From assembly GCF_003813985.1 (NCBI RefSeq), contig NZ_CP033897.1, forward strand, positions 806,001 through 870,000: a DNA stretch of 64,000 bases. Reading direction: 5' to 3'. The notes under the pieces are model-generated. The model did not search any database and had not been told where the DNA came from. It saw nothing but the letters and a program-made list of their open reading frames with translations. Below are positions 26,802 through 35,804 of the stretch, in pieces (positions within the stretch are counted from its first letter, which is position 1; each line of letters starts with the position of its first letter). The DNA comes from Corynebacterium gerontici (GTDB lineage: Bacteria > Actinomycetota > Actinomycetes > Mycobacteriales > Mycobacteriaceae). The position numbers were made by a program, and so were the translations under genes.

Positions 26802-28226
26802 CTAGGAGCCCGAGGAGTTCGTGTCGTTTCCGGATCCCTCGTGATCTCTTTGCACCTCTTGCTCGGCTTCCATAGCGTCGGCGAAGACGTCGCGATCAGT
26901 GCGCCTCTTAGAAAATACTTGGCTCAAGACGCCTTTTGCACCTGCTGTATTCTTGCGGGTCGACGCTTCTTCACTGGCGTATCGGGCTGCCTTTTCAGCT
27001 CGCCGCCGCTCCCCATCAATTTCGCTCATTCGAGCGCCCTTGGTCCCGTGGGAGGTAGCGAATTCGATATCGTCGATCGTTTTTTCACCACTGCGTAGCG
27101 CAATCATGTCTTGGAGGTAGCGCAGAATTACAGCAATGGTCGCGGCGAATGGCACCGCCAAGAAGGCACCAACGATGCCGAAGAGGCCACCACCAACCGT
27201 CACCGAGATCAACACAATCACCGGGTGGAGGTTCATTGCCTTGGATTGCAGCAGCGGCGAAAGGACGTTGCCCTCCAACTGTTGGACGGCAAGCACGATG
27301 AGCAGGGTGATGATCGCTTTATTTACGCCCAAGGTGACCAGCGCAACCAGTACCGCAACGAAGCCAGAGACGAAGGCACCGATGATGGGGACAAAGCCGC
27401 CGAGGAACGTCAGGACTGCGAGCGCCAACGCCATTGGGACACCGAGAATGACGAGGCCGCCGCCGATAAAGACTGCGTCGATGAGGGAAACGAGTGCCTG
27501 CGCGCGAATGAAGCCACCCAGGGTGTTCCATGCGCGGCTCAACAGCTCCGTGAGGTGCCAGCCAGCGCGACGTCCGGCGACCGAACGAACCCAGGGGAGG
27601 AAACGGTCGCCGTCTTTGAGGAAGAAGAACGTGAGGACGAAAACGATAGCGAGGGTGGCAATGACCGAGGTGGCCATGTTAATGCCGGAGAAGATTTCGC
27701 TGGCGATGGCGCCGCTTTGTTCTTCAAACCATTGGGCGATCTTGTTGACCTGGTTAGCAAGCTCCTGGGGATCCAGGTTGAAGGGCGGACCTTGGAGCCA
27801 CAACTGCACCTGTTGGATGCCTTCGAAGGCTTGGAAATACAAGGTCTGGGACTGGCTGGCGATGCTTGGTGCCATCAGGTAGATCAGGCCACCGATCACG
27901 CCGAAACTGGTCAGCAATGACACTGCCGCCGCAAGACCAGCAGGCAAACCACGCTGACGCATCCAATGCGTTGGTGGCCACAGCACCGTGCATACGATGA
28001 TGGCCAAAATGATTGGCAGCACACCACCCCACAAGGGTTTGAGCACATGCCAGCCTGCATAGAAGGTGACGGCAATAATGAGAATGCGAACGCACCAAAG
28101 CGCGAACACGCGGACGCCATCGCCGATCACTTCCGAGCGATCGACGGTTTGCCGATGCTGATCAATGTCCTGGGGCGCTTCGTATTCGCCATGTTCACTA
28201 TTGTTTTGCACGCATATATCGTGCAC
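26802..28226 (-). CDS. AI-2E family transporter (PerM-like membrane protein)
   Basis: About 474 residues. Eight predicted membrane segments, with the family pattern VFVLTFFFLKDGDRFLPWV near the middle and the C-terminal FLGGFVPIIGAFVSGFVAVL and GNVLSPLLQSKAMNLHPVIV. Members export small molecules (TqsA/AI-2) or act as Na+/H+ antiporters; the substrate cannot be told. The tail (about 390-474) is charged and probably disordered. The start is unsure: GTG 28226 or GTG 28211 are the best candidates, and an inverted repeat overlaps them. It lies downstream of the metPS pair, separated by about 130 bp. Confidence 0.82.
   Translation of the reverse strand: MHDICVQNNSEHGEYEAPQDIDQHRQTVDRSEVIGDGVRVFALWCVRILIIAVTFYAGWHVLKPLWGGVLPIILAIIVCTVLWPPTHWMRQRGLPAGLAAAVSLLTSFGVIGGLIYLMAPSIASQSQTLYFQAFEGIQQVQLWLQGPPFNLDPQELANQVNKIAQWFEEQSGAIASEIFSGINMATSVIATLAIVFVLTFFFLKDGDRFLPWVRSVAGRRAGWHLTELLSRAWNTLGGFIRAQALVSLIDAVFIGGGLVILGVPMALALAVLTFLGGFVPIIGAFVSGFVAVLVALVTLGVNKAIITLLIVLAVQQLEGNVLSPLLQSKAMNLHPVIVLISVTVGGGLFGIVGAFLAVPFAATIAVILRYLQDMIALRSGEKTIDDIEFATSHGTKGARMSEIDGERRRAEKAARYASEEASTRKNTAGAKGVLSQVFSKRRTDRDVFADAMEAEQEVQRDHEGSGNDTNSSGS
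28207..28225. repeat. Inverted repeat at the AI-2E gene start
   Basis: TGCACG (28207-28212), CATATAT, CGTGCA (28220-28225): perfect 6-bp arms with a 7-nt AT-rich centre. It overlaps the candidate start codons and may be an operator or show that the true start is further downstream. Confidence 0.4.
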
Positions 28227-28359
28227 TATGCGGGACGTTTGTGCACGTTTTGCATCGGGATGTCCGAGCCACGCTGTCTGGTTTTGCTGCAAAACGGCGA
28301 AAGCCCGCCACACCAAGCAGGGTGACGGGGCAAATCGGTAGCTGGAAAGCGTGGATGGA

Positions 28360-28527
28360 TTAGCGGACTTCCTGAGCGATAAGGACTTCGTCGGTGGCGA
28401 AGTCGTGTTCGCCAAGAATCCCCGATGTTTCATCCGGGTGGCGGTTCAACGTGAGCAAGGAAACGGCGAAGCCGCCCCAGATGACGACCATGAACAACAC
28501 CATCATGATGATTGCTGCTGAAGACAT
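28360..28527 (-). CDS. metS: Methionine/alanine importer small subunit MetS
   Basis: 55 residues. One membrane helix (AAIIMMVLFMVVIWGGFAVS, about 4-23) followed by SLLTLNRHPDE and a short acidic tail. This is the MetS family: in C. glutamicum the small MetS is needed with MetP for uptake of methionine and alanine. The ATG at 28527 lies 3 nt after the metP stop with AAGGAG overlapping the metP end, giving tight coupling. The composition and context make the call firm although the gene is short. Confidence 0.9.
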   Translation of the reverse strand: MSSAAIIMMVLFMVVIWGGFAVSLLTLNRHPDETSGILGEHDFATDEVLIAQEVR

Positions 28528-28530
28528 GAG

Positions 28531-30156
28531 CTAGCGCTCCTTTCGGCTGTACTGTTCGATGGCAAAGCCTGCAACGCGGCGGCGCGATGGATCATATTTC
28601 GTAGGCATTTCCGGGGTGAGGGCGTGGTCAGGATCCACACCGAAATCGGAGCCGGGAGGTCCGTCCACCGGGGTGGAGGAAGGCCAACTGACGAGGCTCA
28701 TCACTAATGAGAACACAGTGATGAACGCGATCACTCCCCAGCCAAACCAAGCCACTTGCGTGGGGTCGTAGCCGCCGTAGGGTTCGTCGAGAAGCTTGAG
28801 AAGTTCCTGGATCAAGGTAAAGCCCAAGACGAGGGAGGTGAGGTTTACAACGCAGATGCGCCACATGGTGCCAACGTGGAAAGAGGACACCATGTTCAGG
28901 TGCAGGGAGAATTCGTCGATGCGACGCAGCACCCAGTCCAGGACCACAATCGCGATCAACGCGATGGCGACGATGCCCACGTTATTGGTGAACTTATCCA
29001 CGATGTCCAGGTGCATCAGGCCGGAGGTAGTGGAGAACATCAGCAGCGAGATACCCGCCATGATGATGCCCAGGCCAATGGCGGTGGTTTTGCGCGGCAG
29101 GCTCAGCTTGTCCTTGATGGCAGACACTACGACCTCGAAAAGGGAGAACAAGGAGGTGAAACCTGCGATGGTCAATGAGCCGAAGAAGAGCACTCCGAAG
29201 AGGGCGCCCATGGGCATCTGGTTGATGATGGCGGGGAAGGCTACGAAGGCGAGACCGATGCCGGAGGTGGCTACCTCATCAACCTCAACGCCTTGTTGCG
29301 TGGCCATGAAGCCAAGTGCGGCAAAGACGCCGATACCAGCGAGCACCTCAAAGGAGGAATTCGCAAAAGCGGTGACCAGGCCGGTGCCTGAAAGATTCGT
29401 GCGAGGCTTGAGGTAGGAAGCGTAGGTGAGCATGATGCCGAAGCACACCGAAAGGGAGAAGAAGATCTGGCCATAAGCCGAGATCCACACTGTGGGGTTC
29501 CTCAGCGCATCCCAGTTGGGGGAGAAGAAGGCATCGAGGCCCTTGGCGGCGCCGTCGAGGAAAACCGAGCGCACCACGACAATGAGGAATAAAACGGTGA
29601 GCAGCGGCATGAAGAGTTTGGATACTCGACCAATGCCGGCGTCCACGCCCATCGCCAGCACGATGACGGCGGCGATCCACACAATCGCGAGGGTGAGAGA
29701 AATGGCAGGAACGAAATCAAATGAGAAGCTGGCCGAGTTATCTGCCTTCAGGAAGGATTCCCCAAAATACGTTGCGGGATCATCGCCCCACGCAAGGTTC
29801 GCGCTTTTCACGGTGTATAAGGCAGCCCAAGCGATAATTGCCGCGTAGTAGATGGTGATGAAGAAGCTCACGCCTACCTGGAACCAGCCCACTGGCTCAG
29901 CCCAACGCTTAATGCGGCGGTACACCAGGGGAGCGGAACCGCGGTAGCGGTGGCCGAGGGCGTAATCGAGGAAGAGCAGTGGGATGCCGGCGGTGAGCAG
30001 GGCGATCAGATACGGCACGAGGAATGCGCCACCGCCGTTGTCATAGGCCACGTAAGGAAAGCGCCAAATGTTACCCAGGCCCACCGCAGAACCGATGGCG
30101 GCGAGGATAAACACCCAACGTGAGGAGAACGTTTCACGTTGCTGGTTTTGAGACAT
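28531..30156 (-). CDS. metP: Sodium-dependent methionine/alanine transporter MetP (NSS family)
   Basis: 541 residues, about 12 membrane segments. The NSS signature GSAVGLGNIWRFPY (about 21-34) and NGGGAFLVPYLIALLTAGIP mark the sodium and substrate sites in helix 1; VLDWVLRRIDEF and the late DPTQVAWFGWGVIAF fit the MetP branch. It imports methionine and alanine with sodium in complex with MetS, encoded 3 nt downstream. It is divergent from ychF across 259 bp, where I see no recognised regulator site. Confidence 0.93.
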   Translation of the reverse strand: MSQNQQRETFSSRWVFILAAIGSAVGLGNIWRFPYVAYDNGGGAFLVPYLIALLTAGIPLLFLDYALGHRYRGSAPLVYRRIKRWAEPVGWFQVGVSFFITIYYAAIIAWAALYTVKSANLAWGDDPATYFGESFLKADNSASFSFDFVPAISLTLAIVWIAAVIVLAMGVDAGIGRVSKLFMPLLTVLFLIVVVRSVFLDGAAKGLDAFFSPNWDALRNPTVWISAYGQIFFSLSVCFGIMLTYASYLKPRTNLSGTGLVTAFANSSFEVLAGIGVFAALGFMATQQGVEVDEVATSGIGLAFVAFPAIINQMPMGALFGVLFFGSLTIAGFTSLFSLFEVVVSAIKDKLSLPRKTTAIGLGIIMAGISLLMFSTTSGLMHLDIVDKFTNNVGIVAIALIAIVVLDWVLRRIDEFSLHLNMVSSFHVGTMWRICVVNLTSLVLGFTLIQELLKLLDEPYGGYDPTQVAWFGWGVIAFITVFSLVMSLVSWPSSTPVDGPPGSDFGVDPDHALTPEMPTKYDPSRRRVAGFAIEQYSRKER

Positions 30157-30415
30157 GAGAGAACCTTTCGAGGAAAAGGTGCGAAAAAGAGGTGCTACCC
30201 GACGTCGCGAATGAGGGGATAAAGGCGCGACAAAGCAAAGGTAAGGGATGCAATTGCACGAAACGGTGATGGTGGACCTGTGGTGCAGTGCTCAAGTGTG
30301 CGGTGGGTTGGCCGCATTTGCGGTATGGATTGTATCACTATGTGGGACAATCGTTGTGATTGCCTCCTAGGTATTGGCGCCGGGTAAGGAAGTTGGGCTG
30401 ATAGGATACCCAACC

Positions 30416-31501
30416 GTGAGTCTTACACTTGGAATCGTCGGCCTGCCCAACGTGGGCAAATCCACCCTCTTTAACGCACTGACCCGCAACGATGTGCTCG
30501 CGGCAAACTACCCCTTTGCCACGATTGAGCCCAACGTCGGCTTGGTTGAGCTGCCTGATGCGCGCCTTGATCGCCTCGCCGAGATCTTCGGCTCCGAGCG
30601 CATCCTGCCCGCCACCGTGTCGTTCGTGGACATCGCGGGCATTGTGAAGGGCGCGTCCGAGGGTGAGGGTATGGGCAATGCCTTCCTCGCGAATATTCGT
30701 GAGGCCGACGCCATTTGCCAGGTGGTGCGCGCCTTCGCCGACGATAACGTGATCCACGTGGATGGCAAGGTGGATCCCAGATCCGACATTTCGGTAATCA
30801 ACACCGAGTTGATCCTCGCTGATCTGCAGACCGTGGAGAAAGCCCTGCCGCGCCTGGAAAAGGACGCCCGCAAGAACAAGGACCTCGCCGCCACCGTGGA
30901 AGAGGTCAAGAAGGCGCAGGCCGTGCTCGAAGACGACCGCACGCTGTTCTCCGCATCCAAGGCCGGCGAAATTGATCTTGCCCTGCTGCGCGAGCTGCAC
31001 CTGATGACGGCCAAGCCCTTCCTCTACGTGTTCAACTCCGACGAAGAGGTGCTCACCGACGACGCGCGCAAGCAAAAACTGCGCGAACTAGTAGCACCGG
31101 CCGACTGTGTTTTCCTGGACGCCAAGACCGAAACCGAGCTGCTCGAGCTGGACGACGAAGAGAAGATGGAGCTGCTCGAAAGCGTCGGCCAAGACGAGCC
31201 AGGCCTTCACTCTTTGGCCAAGGCCGGCTTTGCCACGCTCGGCCTGCAGACCTACCTCACCGCAGGCCCCAAGGAATCCCGCGCCTGGACCATCCACAAG
31301 GGTGATACCGCCCCCAAGGCCGCTGGTGTGATTCACACCGACTTTGAAAAGGGCTTTATTAAGGCCGAGGTCGTGTCCTTCGAGGATTTGGATGCCGCCG
31401 GTTCCATGGCCGAAGCAAAGGCCAAGGGCAAGGTCCGCCAAGAAGGTAAGGACTATGTCATGGCCGATGGTGACGTGGTGGAGTTTAGGTTCAACGTCTA
31501 A
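30416..31501 (+). CDS. ychF: Redox-regulated ATPase YchF
   Basis: 361 residues. G1 motif GIVGLPNVGKSTLFNALT, then FVDIAGIVKGASEGEGMGNA as the G3-like region (switch Gly-rich), and a C-terminal TGS-like domain (VIHTDFEKGFIKAEVV). YchF is an Obg-type P-loop protein that prefers ATP, binds ribosomes and affects stress responses. GTG 30416 is chosen over the longer frame because TAGGAT lies 8 nt before it, consistent with a leaderless start, and the family begins here (SLTLGIVGLPNVGKS). Confidence 0.95.
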   Translation: MSLTLGIVGLPNVGKSTLFNALTRNDVLAANYPFATIEPNVGLVELPDARLDRLAEIFGSERILPATVSFVDIAGIVKGASEGEGMGNAFLANIREADAICQVVRAFADDNVIHVDGKVDPRSDISVINTELILADLQTVEKALPRLEKDARKNKDLAATVEEVKKAQAVLEDDRTLFSASKAGEIDLALLRELHLMTAKPFLYVFNSDEEVLTDDARKQKLRELVAPADCVFLDAKTETELLELDDEEKMELLESVGQDEPGLHSLAKAGFATLGLQTYLTAGPKESRAWTIHKGDTAPKAAGVIHTDFEKGFIKAEVVSFEDLDAAGSMAEAKAKGKVRQEGKDYVMADGDVVEFRFNV

Positions 31502-31602
31502 TTCAGCTCAGAAGTAGCACCTAGCCTACTTCCATCTCCATCATTATCCTGGGGCGTCCCGTGGGCGTCGAAAAGCAAGATGCCCTGAGAACAGGAGAAA
31601 TG

Positions 31603-32124
31603 ATGACTGACCTGAGCAACAAGACCATCGCCGTGATTGCAACTGATGGCTTTGAGGATTCGGAGCTGACTTCACCGCTGGAGGCTGTGAAGCAGGCGGG
31701 TGCCACGGTGAAGGTGGTGTCCACGAAGACCTCGCCAATCGAGGGCAAGAATGGCACCAAGGTGGACGTGAATCTGAGTACCGCCGAGGCTGCTACGCAA
31801 GAGTTCGACGGCATCATTTTGCCTGGTGGTACGGGCAATGCTGATCACATTCGCATGGATGAGCACGCGGTGGCGCTGGTGAAACAGCACGTAGGGGCGG
31901 GCAAGCCGCTCGGTGCCATCTGTCATGCGGCGTGGATTCTCACCGATGCCGATGTGCTTAAGGGGCGCACGCTGACTTCCTACCCTTCGCTTCAAACGGA
32001 TCTGCGCAATGCTGGCGCTACCTGGGTTGATGAAGAGGTGGTGGAGGATGCTGGCCTGGTGAGCTCGCGCACCCCCGATGATCTGCCTGCTTTCAACGCG
32101 AAGCTGCTGGAAATCTTCGCCTAA
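31603..32124 (+). CDS. DJ-1/PfpI family protein (type 1 glutamine amidotransferase-like)
   Basis: 173 residues. IAVIATDGFEDSELTSPLEA opens the fold (Glu in FEDSE is the conserved active-site neighbour), GIILPGGTGNADHIR is the middle loop, and GAICHAAWILTDADVLKG carries the nucleophile Cys-His pair (about 108-110). Members are deglycases, proteases or chaperones; YhbO/PfpI subgroup by length. ATG 31603 is chosen with AGGAG 5 nt upstream; ATG 31600 is adjacent. A copy of GCTTTTCGACG lies in its 5' region. Confidence 0.9.
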   Translation: MTDLSNKTIAVIATDGFEDSELTSPLEAVKQAGATVKVVSTKTSPIEGKNGTKVDVNLSTAEAATQEFDGIILPGGTGNADHIRMDEHAVALVKQHVGAGKPLGAICHAAWILTDADVLKGRTLTSYPSLQTDLRNAGATWVDEEVVEDAGLVSSRTPDDLPAFNAKLLEIFA

Positions 32125-32140
32125 CCGCGCCTCAAGCTAC

Positions 32141-33010
32141 CTAGTTCAAGAACTCCATCCAGGAGTTCCACTCCCGCTTGGTCTGCGCCACGCCGCAGTT
32201 CCAGGCGTTTTCGAGTTTTTCGCGGTTGCGCTCGGTGTTTTCGATGCTCAAGTTATCGGGGTAGAACACTAGTGCTTGCCCGCTCGCTTCGAGCTCATCG
32301 ATCTTTTTCGCTTCCGCGTTGTAGCGGGCGGGGCGCCTGATCATCGCCTCAGCAACGGCGGGGCGCTTGCGCAGTAGCTTGCGCGCCAGTGCGGGGCGGG
32401 ATAGTTCGGGCCGCACATAGCCGCGTGGCTTTGAGCGCAGGACGAGGAATTTATCAAAGCCGGCGTCGATCGCTGCTTGGATCAACAGTCCGCCCGTTTC
32501 GCCTAGGGCTCCGTCGACGTATTCCACCCCGTCGATTTCGGGCACGGGCATGAGGCCGGGCAGGGTCGAGGAGGCGCGTGTCTTGCGCATGAGGTCGTTG
32601 AGGTCACGGAAGTCTTCGCGTCCCCAAAACACGTTTTCTCCGGTGTCGGCGCGGGTCGCGGCGATACACATCGGTGTGGGGTCTTGGGTGAAGGTTGCCC
32701 AATCGAAGGGGATGTCGCCGTCGGGTGCGCCCGCGGTTTCGTAGATGTATTCCACGTTGAAGTAGCCTTTGCCCCGCAGCATGGACTTCATTCCACCGGA
32801 TTTTGGGTCGCTGGCAAGTTCCACGAAAGACAGTCGTGAGCGCTGCCGGTCGTGGGAGAGGAAGTTCACGGTGTGGCTGGCTCCTGCGCTGACTCCGCCG
32901 ACCCAGCCGAAGTGCACGTCGTGGGCCAACAATTGGTCAATGCACCCGGCGGTGTAGGCGTTGCGCATTCCGCCGCCTTCGATCACCAGTGCTACATCCT
33001 TGGCTAGCAT
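32141..33010 (-). CDS. Patatin-like phospholipase
   Basis: 289 residues. The glycine-rich oxyanion motif GGGMRNAYTAG (about 12-22), the nucleophile elbow GVSAGAS (Ser about 42) and the DGALGETGG motif with the catalytic Asp are all present, so the Ser-Asp dyad is intact. Patatins release fatty acids from phospholipids or other lipids; this YjjU/RssA-like bacterial type is cytosolic or membrane-associated. AAAGGAG lies 5 nt before ATG 33010. The upstream region has a 20-bp inverted repeat that may control it. Confidence 0.9.
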   Translation of the reverse strand: MLAKDVALVIEGGGMRNAYTAGCIDQLLAHDVHFGWVGGVSAGASHTVNFLSHDRQRSRLSFVELASDPKSGGMKSMLRGKGYFNVEYIYETAGAPDGDIPFDWATFTQDPTPMCIAATRADTGENVFWGREDFRDLNDLMRKTRASSTLPGLMPVPEIDGVEYVDGALGETGGLLIQAAIDAGFDKFLVLRSKPRGYVRPELSRPALARKLLRKRPAVAEAMIRRPARYNAEAKKIDELEASGQALVFYPDNLSIENTERNREKLENAWNCGVAQTKREWNSWMEFLN

Positions 33011-33085
33011 CCGTGCTCCTTTGTCTGCTTTTCGACGTCCCACGTACACACTCTTCACGTGGTCGCAAGGTGCTCTCCAATGTAA

Positions 33086-33105
33086 GTGATAGTTTGTGCT
33101 ATCAC
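33086..33105. promoter_or_regulatory. Perfect 20-bp inverted repeat upstream of the patatin gene
   Basis: GTGATAG (33086-33092), 6-nt spacer, CTATCAC (33099-33105). It lies 76 nt upstream of the patatin ATG, next to a TACATT hexamer on the leftward strand, so a dimeric regulator here could overlap that promoter. It also precedes the two tiny rightward frames at 33120. Confidence 0.5.
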
Positions 33106-33119
33106 AAAGCGGGGAGATC

Positions 33120-33325
33120 GTGCCCAAGCTACCAGAAAGCGCCACAACACCCGGAGTGTCGGTGGATGCATCATGCGATAGCGTCCGTCGCCGGAAGAAG
33201 TGACGCCATGGTTGAGCAATTTCTCTGGCGTGTGCTTTCACCAGCAACTCTGGCTTGGCATCGCCATTGATGTCGCTGAGGTGCTGCAATGCCGACGCAT
33301 GAGCTTATCGCTACGGCTGTGGTGA
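33120..33325 (+). other. Two tiny overlapping reading frames ahead of a terminator
   Basis: A 27-codon frame (GTG 33120 to TGA 33203, GGGGAG just upstream) overlaps a 41-codon frame (GTG 33200 to TGA 33325) by GTGA, and a terminator-like hairpin starts at 33326. Neither product is recognised. They could be micropeptides, the frame-shifted remains of a gene, or a small RNA. Most of the 400 bp from 33011 to 33410 is otherwise without a gene. Confidence 0.3.
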
Positions 33326-33343
33326 GCCCCTTAAACGAGGGGC
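33326..33343 (+). terminator. Short terminator-like hairpin
   Basis: GCCCCT (33326-33331) pairs with AGGGGC (33338-33343) with a 6-nt loop, followed by GTATTTGTT. It immediately follows the small frame ending at 33325, which implies a rightward transcript here. Confidence 0.5.
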
Positions 33344-33410
33344 GTATTTGTTCACTTCCTGTTGGGATATTCCCTGCAATAATCGTATGCGCTCTTTTAT
33401 CGCGAGCGAA

Positions 33411-33953
33411 CTATTTTTCTCCCGAAAGATGCTCAGCATTCTCAGGCTGCTGGCTCAACTGATCCCACGAGTTGATGGGGTGGGGTGGCGCATCGGTTTT
33501 GGGTGCGCGGTCGCAGAGGGTAAACCAAATTTGTAGTGCAAAGCAGGCAATCATCAACCCAAAACAGCAGTAGGGCATGAGCTGCCCGAGTTGATTGTCG
33601 GGGAACAGTCCGTAGACGGCTGAATCCTGAGTATCCCCGTAATCGCCCATGCCAAAGGTGAGGAGCAAGGTCGATCCCCACATGCCGATGAATGCGGCAC
33701 TCGCCCTCTTGCTTAATGCCTTGGGGTCTCGTTGTGCGGGGAAAAGTACCGCCAGCGCGGCGAGCGCGAGTAATGGCAGGATATGGAGGATCGCTACGAA
33801 CACGTAGGCCATGAATATCCATCCCACCAGGCCGGAGGCGATGCGGCCTAACACCACGCTGCCAGGGATCAGGATGGGGGAGCCCATGGTCAGCCAAAAG
33901 CACACGCGCTGCCAAGCGCTCGCCGTTTGCGCGGAAGTGGTTGGTGCCTCCAT
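33411..33953 (-). CDS. Membrane protein, function unknown (180 aa)
   Basis: Four hydrophobic segments are visible: about 18-38, 43-70 (GWIFMAYVFVAILHILPLLA), 88-105 and 128-150 (MPYCCFGLMIACFALQIWF). No known family. The C-terminal 35 residues are polar. It starts 10 nt downstream of the DUF808 gene stop on the same strand and is probably cotranscribed with it, which suggests a shared envelope or transport role (inference). Confidence 0.7.
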   Translation of the reverse strand: MEAPTTSAQTASAWQRVCFWLTMGSPILIPGSVVLGRIASGLVGWIFMAYVFVAILHILPLLALAALAVLFPAQRDPKALSKRASAAFIGMWGSTLLLTFGMGDYGDTQDSAVYGLFPDNQLGQLMPYCCFGLMIACFALQIWFTLCDRAPKTDAPPHPINSWDQLSQQPENAEHLSGEK

Positions 33954-33963
33954 TGCAATGCGC

Positions 33964-34875
33964 CTAGTGCTTCTTCAGCGGCAGCAGGTGCAGAATACCC
34001 ACCACGATGAATCCAACGATGAGGCCGAAGATGAGCGAGCAAATCGTCTCAACAATCCACTCCACAAAGCCTCCTAGATGCTCAACTGCGTGGGTGAGAT
34101 AATGCACGATGTCGTGCGGAGTGTGCCATCCAAGAGTATCGGTGCCCGTGAGGAGAATGTGGCCGCCGACCCAGAGCATCGCAAACATGCCGATGATGGA
34201 GATGGTGGCGAGGATCTTTGGCATCGCTTTCACCAACATGCTGCCGAATTTCTGTGCGCTGGCGGATTCCTTCGCTTGGAAACGCAGGCCCAAGTCATCC
34301 ACCTTGACCAAAATGGCGACGGCGCCGTACACCAGGGCGGTGATGGCGAGCGCTACCATAAGCAGCACGCCGAGTTCCATCCAAAAGCTTTGGTCTGCCA
34401 CCTCATTGAGCGAGATCACCATGATCTCGGCGGATAGGATGAGATCCGTGGTCACCGCACCGCGAACGAGCGCGTCTTCGTCTTTCACCCCGGCTTCTTC
34501 TTGCGCCTCGTGTTCTTCGCTGTGGAAGAGTTCGAGCACTTTCTCGGCGCCCTCGAAGCATAGGTAGGTGCCGCCGACCATTAGCAGGGGAGTCAGCGCC
34601 CAGGGGGCGAGCGCGTTGAGAGTAAGAATGATCGGCAAGATGATGACGATCTTGTTGATCAACGAGCCCTTGGTGATTCGCCAAATGATTGGCAGTTCCC
34701 GTGCCGGGGTGACCCCTTCAACGAAGCGCGGTGTGACTGCAGCATCGTCTACGACAACGCCGGCGGCTTTGGCGGAGGTCTTCGCTGCTGCGGCGGCCAC
34801 GTCATCCAGGCTGGAGGCAGCGGTTCTGGCGATGAGCGCTACGTCGTCAAGCAATGCAAAAAGGCCACCGGCCAT
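33964..34875 (-). CDS. DUF808 family inner membrane protein
   Basis: 303 residues. MAGGLFALLDDVALIARTAA, then the DDVAAAAAKTSAKAAGVVVD and ELPIIWRITKGSLINKIVII segments are hallmark DUF808 (YedI-like) sequence. Several membrane helices follow, and an acidic loop (FHSEEHEAQEEAGVKDEDAL) sits in the middle. Function unknown. ATG 34875 has AAGGG about 9 nt upstream. It is divergent from a ZIP-type metal transporter. Confidence 0.9.
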   Translation of the reverse strand: MAGGLFALLDDVALIARTAASSLDDVAAAAAKTSAKAAGVVVDDAAVTPRFVEGVTPARELPIIWRITKGSLINKIVIILPIILTLNALAPWALTPLLMVGGTYLCFEGAEKVLELFHSEEHEAQEEAGVKDEDALVRGAVTTDLILSAEIMVISLNEVADQSFWMELGVLLMVALAITALVYGAVAILVKVDDLGLRFQAKESASAQKFGSMLVKAMPKILATISIIGMFAMLWVGGHILLTGTDTLGWHTPHDIVHYLTHAVEHLGGFVEWIVETICSLIFGLIVGFIVVGILHLLPLKKH

Positions 34876-34976
34876 GAACATCAACCCTTAATGAAATATA
34901 TTATTGTTAACTTGATTTCCTGATGAGGGTCGGCCGTCGAACCTCAATCCCATCGATAAGAAAGGTTACTGCACTC

Positions 34977-35765
34977 TTGGACGTTTCAGTGCTCCAAGCG
35001 TTCGCGCTTACCCTCTTCGCGGGCCTGTCCACAGGCGTCGGAGCAGGTATCGCTGTGGCGCGTAAACGCCCCACCGAAGGCTTCTTAGCCACCACGTTGG
35101 GGTTTTCGGCAGGCGTCATGCTCTACGTGTCCTTCGTGGAGATTCTGCCGGAGGCCTTTGAAAAACTCACCGAATCCATGGGGGAGCGGGCCGGATCGTG
35201 GACTGCGGTGGCTGCTTTCTTCGCGGGTATTGCCATCATTGCAGTCATCGACAGACTCGTGCCGGAGCCGGTGAACCCCCACGAACCCGGGAATCTCGAA
35301 TCGGCGCGGCGCAGCAAGATGATGCAGATGGGCATGCTCACAGCGCTTGCCATCGCGATCCACAATTTTCCAGAAGGGTTCGCTACCTTCTTAGCTGGCC
35401 TGGATGACCTCAAAGTGGCACTTCCGGTGGCGGTGGCGATCGCCATTCACAACATTCCGGAGGGCATCGCCGTCGCCGTGCCCATTCGCGAAGCCACCGG
35501 CTCCAAAGCCAAGGGCTTCTGGTGGGGGCTGATTTCCGGGCTTGCTGAACCCCTCGGCGCAGTGATCGGCTACCTCTTGCTCCTTCCGCTCATCGGGCCA
35601 GGCGCGCTGGGGGTGGCGTTTGCATCCATCGCCGGCATCATGGTGTTTATCAGCCTTGATGAGCTCCTTCCAACCGCCGTCGCAACGGGCAAACACCACA
35701 GCGCCATCTATGGATTGATCGCAGGAATGGCGGTGATGGCAATGAGCCTCTTGCTCTTCATCTGA
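34977..35765 (+). CDS. zupT: ZIP-family divalent metal transporter, ZupT-like
   Basis: About 262 residues. Eight predicted helices; the metal site motifs IHNFPEGFATFLAG and IHNIPEGIAVAVP (helices 4 and 5) are intact, typical of ZupT importers of zinc, iron or manganese. TTG 34977 is chosen because AAGAAAGG lies upstream (about 11 nt) and the family starts near LDVSVLQAFALTLFAGL; ATG 34923 would add 18 residues with no ribosome-binding site. An AT-rich region upstream could hold a metal-dependent operator, but I cannot match one. Confidence 0.85.
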   Translation: MDVSVLQAFALTLFAGLSTGVGAGIAVARKRPTEGFLATTLGFSAGVMLYVSFVEILPEAFEKLTESMGERAGSWTAVAAFFAGIAIIAVIDRLVPEPVNPHEPGNLESARRSKMMQMGMLTALAIAIHNFPEGFATFLAGLDDLKVALPVAVAIAIHNIPEGIAVAVPIREATGSKAKGFWWGLISGLAEPLGAVIGYLLLLPLIGPGALGVAFASIAGIMVFISLDELLPTAVATGKHHSAIYGLIAGMAVMAMSLLLFI

Positions 35766-35804
35766 CCCCGTGCGGTAGGATCGCCAAACGTATAAGTCAA
35801 TCTT

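Noticed and set aside
27111..27920. 269-codon rightward open frame, Glu/Asp/Gln-rich
   Set aside because: It is fully antisense to the AI-2E transporter gene; its composition is the mirror of hydrophobic codons.
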